Source of the DNA: Gordonia mangrovi
GTDB taxonomy: Bacteria > Actinomycetota > Actinomycetes > Mycobacteriales > Mycobacteriaceae
DNA length: 64,000 nucleotides
NCBI RefSeq assembly: GCF_024734075.1
Contig: NZ_CP102850.1
Location: forward strand, 4,092,001 to 4,156,000
Reading direction: 5' to 3'
The notes beneath the pieces are model-generated. The model was not told where the DNA came from and ran no database searches. It saw only the letters and a list, made by a program, of their open reading frames with translations. The number at the start of each line of letters is the position of its first letter. Within the stretch, counting starts at the first letter, position 1. A program made the translations under genes and the position numbers. Below are positions 60,154-64,000 of the stretch, piece after piece.

Positions 60154-61566
60154 GTGAGTGGTGGTCCCCCCGTGCCCGCGACGCCGGCCCGGTCGACGTC
60201 GGTGCAGTCGACGGCGCCCCGGTTGGTGCGCCGCGACGGCGGTCGTGTCATCGCGGGGGTGGCCGGCGGCATCGCCGATCATCTCGGCGTGGACGCCTTC
60301 CGTGTCCGGGTGGTGTTCGTGGTGCTCGCGGCCCTCGCGGGCGCGGGTGTGCTCGCCTACGGTTTGCTGTGGTTCTTCTGCCCGCCCGGCCACGACACCG
60401 CGCCGCCGCGCCCGGGTGAGCGTCGGCAGGCCTACGGCCTCGCGTTGGTCGGACTGGTCGCGATGTCGGTCGTCGGGTTCGCCACATCCGGGACACCTGC
60501 GGCGTATCTGATTCCGTTCGTCTTCGTCGTGATCGGTGCCAGCCTGGTCTGGCGGGAGTTCGACACCTCACACAGCACCCCGCGTACGCCGTTGTTGACC
60601 TGGACGCGCTTCATCGGCGGTGCGCTCCTGGTGATCGGTGGACTGGTGGTGATCGTGCTGGCCGGCGACCGCTCATTCGGCGGTTTGTCCACAACGCTGC
60701 TCGCCGTGGTCGCCACCCTGATCGGGGTGGTGCTGCTGACCGTACCGCTGTGGATGCGGATGTGGCGTGCGCTCAACGAGGAACGAGCGGCGCGCATCCG
60801 CAACGCCGAGCGCGAGGAGATCGCCTCGCATCTGCACGATTCGGTGTTGCAGACGCTCGCGTTGATCCAGAAGCAGGCGGGCAGACCGGAGGAGGTGGCC
60901 CGCCTGGCGCGCAGTCAGGAGCGGGAACTGCGGGGCTGGTTGTTCGGTGATCCCGCCCAGCGGGCCGGATCGTTGGCGGCGAGCCTCCAGGAGGTCGGCG
61001 CGGAGGTCGAGGACCACTACGGCATCGAGGTCGACGTGATCACGGTGGGTGACCTGCGCCCGGAGGACGAACCCGCGGCGCAGCGGCGTCGCTGGGCGGC
61101 GCTGGTGGCGGCGACCCGGGAGGCGTTGATCAACGCCGCCAAGCACTCCGGGGAGCGCAAGGTGGATGTCTACGGCGAGGTGACCGACGAGCAGGTCGAG
61201 GTGTTCGTCCGTGACCGCGGAGTCGGTTTCGACCCGGAACTCGTCGACGGCGATCGGCACGGCATCACCCGTTCGATCACCGCCCGGATGCAACGCGCCG
61301 ACGGCACGGCCGCCGTCGACTCGGCGCCCGGACGAGGCACCAACGTCAGGCTCGTGATGCCACGAGAACCGAGCCGGGGGCACGTCGAGACCGACGCGGC
61401 GGACAAGGCTGCCGGGCAGGCCGGTTCGTCTGATACACCGGACGGGACGAGTCGGGAGGGTACGAGTCGCGAAGGGGCACAATCGCAACTCGACGCAGAA
61501 CCGAGCGACGCAGAACCGAGCGACGCAGAACCGAGCGACGCAGAACCGAGAAGGGAAGCATCGTGA
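60154..61566 (+). CDS. esrS: PspC-domain sensor histidine kinase, EsrS-like
   Basis: This protein has 470 residues. The N-terminal PspC domain (about 18-80) reads RRDGGRVIAGVAGGIADHLG and VLAYGLLWFFCPPG. About four more membrane helices follow to residue 205. The HisKA_3 phosphoacceptor is ASHLHDSVLQTLALI (His near 229). The HATPase domain has EALINAAKHSG and DRGVGFDPELV. The last 60 residues are disordered and carry four exact DAEPS-type repeats. GTG 60154 is the start. Its stop overlaps the response regulator. Confidence 0.87.
   Translation: MSGGPPVPATPARSTSVQSTAPRLVRRDGGRVIAGVAGGIADHLGVDAFRVRVVFVVLAALAGAGVLAYGLLWFFCPPGHDTAPPRPGERRQAYGLALVGLVAMSVVGFATSGTPAAYLIPFVFVVIGASLVWREFDTSHSTPRTPLLTWTRFIGGALLVIGGLVVIVLAGDRSFGGLSTTLLAVVATLIGVVLLTVPLWMRMWRALNEERAARIRNAEREEIASHLHDSVLQTLALIQKQAGRPEEVARLARSQERELRGWLFGDPAQRAGSLAASLQEVGAEVEDHYGIEVDVITVGDLRPEDEPAAQRRRWAALVAATREALINAAKHSGERKVDVYGEVTDEQVEVFVRDRGVGFDPELVDGDRHGITRSITARMQRADGTAAVDSAPGRGTNVRLVMPREPSRGHVETDAADKAAGQAGSSDTPDGTSREGTSREGAQSQLDAEPSDAEPSDAEPSDAEPRREAS
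61491..61550 (+). repeat. 15-bp tandem repeat, four exact copies, in the kinase 3' end
   Basis: CGACGCAGAACCGAG is repeated four times without change from 61491 to 61550, encoding the Asp-Ala-Glu-Pro-Ser units at the kinase C-terminus. Exact repetition suggests recent slippage. Confidence 0.95.
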
Positions 61567-62246
61567 CGGCAGACCCGACGGACTCGGCGCAGTGTCGAAT
61601 CTTCCTCGTCGACGACCACGCGGTGTTCCGTTCCGGCGTGCGGGCCGAGTTGGCCTCCGAGCCGGGTATCGCGATCGCCGGCGAGGCAGGCACGGTGGCC
61701 GAGGCGGTGGAGGGCATCCTGGCCCTGCGTCCCGACGTCGTCCTACTCGATGTGCACATGCCCGCCGGCGGTGGGGCGGCGGTACTACGGGGGGTCAGCG
61801 ACGCGATCACCGACGGTCCGGTGCCGGTGTTCTTGGCGCTCAGCGTCTCCGACGCAGCCGAGGACGTGATCGCGACGATCCGAGCGGGCGCGCGCGGGTA
61901 CGTCACCAAGACCATCGACGGTGCGGCGCTGGCCGACGCCGTGCGACGGGTGGCCGACGGGGATGCGGTGTTCAGCCCGCGACTGGCCGGCTTCGTGCTC
62001 GACTCGTTCACCGGGAAATCCGCCGCACCCGAACCGCCGCTCGATCCGGAACTGGACTCGCTGACCAAGCGGGAACTCGAGGTGTTGCGGTTGTTGGCGC
62101 GCGGATACACCTACCGGGAGATCGCCGACGAGCTGTTCATCTCGATCAAGACCGTCGAGACCCACGCCTCCAACGTGTTGCGCAAGACCCAACAGTCCAA
62201 TCGCAACGCGCTGACCCGATGGGCCGCCACCCGCCACATCGGCTGA
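61563..62246 (+). CDS. esrR: NarL/LuxR-type response regulator, EsrR-like
   Basis: This protein has 227 residues. The receiver has FLVDDHAVFRSG, the phospho-acceptor Asp in VVLLDVHMPAGG (about 62), Ser in LALSVSD and Lys in YVTKTIDG. The LuxR HTH at about 163-215 reads LTKRELEVLRLLARGYTYREIADELFIS. The GTG overlaps the kinase stop (GTGA), so the pair is coupled. In C. glutamicum EsrR controls envelope-stress and ABC-export genes. Confidence 0.9.
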   Translation: MTADPTDSAQCRIFLVDDHAVFRSGVRAELASEPGIAIAGEAGTVAEAVEGILALRPDVVLLDVHMPAGGGAAVLRGVSDAITDGPVPVFLALSVSDAAEDVIATIRAGARGYVTKTIDGAALADAVRRVADGDAVFSPRLAGFVLDSFTGKSAAPEPPLDPELDSLTKRELEVLRLLARGYTYREIADELFISIKTVETHASNVLRKTQQSNRNALTRWAATRHIG

Positions 62247-62250
62247 CGAA

Positions 62251-63447
62251 TCAGCCTGCCACGACGATCGCTACGATCACGAGGATCACCAGGACGACGG
62301 CGCCGAGGGCAAGTGCCAGCATCGTCGGTGACAGCCCCGCCAACCCGAAACCGTCTCGCGTCGCGGGCCGGTGGGTGGCCGACTCGGTGGCGGTCGCCAC
62401 CGTCGACGGCCGGTCGTCGACGCCCTGGGGCGGAGCCGGCGGTCGGGCGGGCAGCGGCCCCCCGACCGGGAGATGGGTGCCCGTCGGATGCGTGCGTGGC
62501 GGACGCGGCGACCGCTGTGCCCAGGTGGGCAATCCGCCGTCAGGAGTGGTGATGGGGCTGGTCAGCACCTGATGGATCGAGCCGCGTTCACCCGCAGCGA
62601 CGTCGGCGAGCAGGTCGCGCGCCTGCGCCATGGTGGGTCGCCGTGCCGGGCTCGGCTCCAGGAGTCGCAGCAGTACCGGCTCGAGTGCGCCGGCTCGGGT
62701 CATCGGATTGATGCGGGCGCGGGCCACTTTGTGCAGCAAGGCGAGTGAATCGTCGTCCACCCCGAATGGTGGTCGTCCTTCGACCAGGGTGTAGACCGTG
62801 GCGCCGAGTGAGTACACATCGGATGCCTCGGTCGGTTCGGCGCCGCGGGCGACCTCCGGCGCGAAATATGCCGGTGTTCCGGTGATCACACCCGAACTGT
62901 GCAGACTGACCTCGTCCTTGAGGCGGGAGATGCCGAAGTCGGTGATCTTGACCAGACCGGCGGTGCGGCCGGTGGTCGTCACAAGCAGGTTGCCCGGTTT
63001 GATGTCGCGGTGGATGATGCCCGCGGTGTGTGCGGTGGTCATCGCGTCGGCCACCTGGGCGCCGATCTGCGCGGCCTGTCGCGCATCGAGAGTCTTTGTG
63101 GTGTGCAGGATCTGGGCAACACTGCGGGATGGGAGATACTCCATCACCAGCCACGGCTCCCCGCTGTCGAGGGCCACGTCGTGCATCGCGATGGCGTTGC
63201 GGTGCACGAGTTTGGCGGCGATGCGTCCCTCGCGCATCGCGCGTTGCCGGATGCTGTCGGCGGTCTCGTCGCTCAGTCCCTCGGTGGAGACCACCTGCTT
63301 GACCGCGACGTCGCGGTCGAACAGCTGATCACGGGCCAGCCAGACCGATCCCATGCCGCCGCCGCCGATGCGCGATCGCAATCGGTACCGCCCGGCGACC
63401 AGGTACTGGGGACCGGGCGTGCGACGGTGGTCGGGGGTGGTCGGCAT
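62251..63447 (-). CDS. Serine/threonine protein kinase with C-terminal membrane anchor
   Basis: This protein has 398 residues. The Hanks-type kinase domain (about 18-265) has the Gly loop IGGGGMGSVW, ATP Lys in VAVKQV, catalytic loop HRDIKPGNLL, DFG in ITDFGIS and GTPAYFAPEVARG in the activation region. A Pro/Thr-rich linker follows, and a single helix at the very C-terminus (ALALGAVVLVILVIVAIVVAG). There is no outer sensor domain, so it is tail-anchored with the kinase inside. ATG 63447 is preferred over 63456 because TATCAT lies 7 nt upstream. It is convergent with the response regulator (4 bp between their stops). Confidence 0.92.
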   Translation of the reverse strand: MPTTPDHRRTPGPQYLVAGRYRLRSRIGGGGMGSVWLARDQLFDRDVAVKQVVSTEGLSDETADSIRQRAMREGRIAAKLVHRNAIAMHDVALDSGEPWLVMEYLPSRSVAQILHTTKTLDARQAAQIGAQVADAMTTAHTAGIIHRDIKPGNLLVTTTGRTAGLVKITDFGISRLKDEVSLHSSGVITGTPAYFAPEVARGAEPTEASDVYSLGATVYTLVEGRPPFGVDDDSLALLHKVARARINPMTRAGALEPVLLRLLEPSPARRPTMAQARDLLADVAAGERGSIHQVLTSPITTPDGGLPTWAQRSPRPPRTHPTGTHLPVGGPLPARPPAPPQGVDDRPSTVATATESATHRPATRDGFGLAGLSPTMLALALGAVVLVILVIVAIVVAG

Positions 63448-63454
63448 AGGCTGC

Positions 63455-63460
63455 ATGATA
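63455..63460 (-). promoter_or_regulatory. -10 box of the Ser/Thr kinase gene
   Basis: TATCAT on the minus strand ends 7 nt before ATG 63447, with no Shine-Dalgarno. Confidence 0.4.
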
Positions 63461-63524
63461 GTCGTGCCGCGGATGTCCGGTGCGACGCTTGACAGGTTCC
63501 TCGCACATATGTTCGACTTCGGGT

Positions 63525-64000
63525 ATGCGGTGGTCCGATCAGGGGGTCGGGGTCGACGACGGTGCTCTGCCCGGTTTGGGAAAGGCGGGCCTGGTGCGGT
63601 CGGTGCAGACCCCCGAGTTCGAGGGAGTCACGTTCCACGAGGTGCTCGCCAAGAGTGCGCTCAACCAGGTGCCGGACGCCGCCAATCTGCCGTTCCGGTT
63701 CACGGTCAACACCTTTCGCGGCTGCACCCATGCCTGTCGGTACTGTTTTGCCCGACCGACCCATGAGTATCTGGATCTCGATGCCGGCCGTGACTTCGAC
63801 AGTCAGGTGGTGGTGAAGCTCAATGTCGCCGCGGTGTTGCGCAAGGAGCTGCGGCGACGGTCGTGGACTCGGGAGACGGTGGCGCTGGGGACCAACACCG
63901 ACCCCTATCAGCGGGCCGAGGGGCGCTATCGACTGATGCCGGGGGTGATCTCGGCGCTGGCGGAATCGGCGACGCCGTTCTCGATCCTCACCAAGGGCAC
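63525..64000 (+). CDS. Radical SAM protein (Rv2578c family), 5' part only
   Basis: 158 codons are visible before the right edge. The start is MRWSDQGVGVDDGALPGLG. FRGCTHACRYCFARPTHEYLD carries the CxxxCxxC cluster motif typical of radical SAM enzymes. LGTNTDPYQRAEG is the hallmark of the Rv2578c/SplB-like subgroup. The reaction is unknown. A TTGACA at 63489-63494 with TCGACT at 63513-63518 (18-bp spacer, 6 nt before the ATG) may be its promoter. Confidence 0.88.
   Translation, partial: MRWSDQGVGVDDGALPGLGKAGLVRSVQTPEFEGVTFHEVLAKSALNQVPDAANLPFRFTVNTFRGCTHACRYCFARPTHEYLDLDAGRDFDSQVVVKLNVAAVLRKELRRRSWTRETVALGTNTDPYQRAEGRYRLMPGVISALAESATPFSILTKG

Overview
The window is high-GC DNA from an actinobacterium of the order Mycobacteriales. 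A Gordonia-like genome fits best, but no rRNA gene is present to confirm it. The evidence is gene order. From about 5.4 to 22.8 kb the order coaA - glyA - desA2 - phoH2 - fumC - glpX - DUF4245 - xseB - xseA - lipid-droplet protein - ispH matches the Mycobacterium tuberculosis Rv1092c-Rv1110 block. From about 22.9 to 54.7 kb the order mycP4 - eccD4 - eccC4 - rplM - rpsI - glmM - glmS - nnr - alr - tsaE/B - rimI - tsaD - groES - groEL1 - whiB3 - sigD - rsdA - guaB2 - guaB3 matches the Rv3449-Rv3410c block. These comparisons come from remembered gene order; no search was run.

Layout. 1-2.6 kb: the start of a DUF222/HNH (13E12-type) gene that runs off the left edge, followed by a three-unit tandem repeat array. 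2.6-5.4 kb: a MocR-type regulator divergent from an NAD(P)-binding protein and an AhpD-like protein, with a near-perfect palindrome between them. 5.4-22.8 kb: housekeeping metabolism (CoA, one-carbon, fatty acid, TCA, gluconeogenesis, exonuclease VII, isoprenoid) plus a phoAT-phoH2 toxin-antitoxin-like pair and a secreted L,D-transpeptidase. Two unrelated fumarases, class II and class I, flank an AbiEi/Vsr-like gene. 22.9-31.3 kb: a type VII secretion (ESX-4) core with protease, EccD, EccC and an EccE-position protein, but no eccB and no esxT/esxU. 31.5-45.9 kb: ribosomal proteins, amino-sugar and cell-wall precursor synthesis (glmM, glmS, alr), NAD(P)HX repair and the t6A tRNA operon. It also holds a three-gene cassette whose products look like WXG100-type or accessory type VII proteins. 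46-51.3 kb: chaperonins under a CIRCE operator, WhiB3, and the SigD/anti-SigD pair. 51.4-58.3 kb: purine (GMP) synthesis interrupted by a biotin ECF transporter (bioMNY). 58.4-64 kb: an envelope-stress three-component system of EsrISR type, a Ser/Thr kinase, and the start of a radical SAM gene.

A recurring regulatory feature is a TANNNT -10 box 6-8 nt upstream of the start codon with no Shine-Dalgarno. This suggests leaderless transcripts for about a dozen genes, including coaA, glyA, desA2, glmS, guaB2 and guaA. No tRNA, rRNA, CRISPR array, IS element or prophage was found. Many long open frames antisense to these genes are GC-driven shadows and are not listed.
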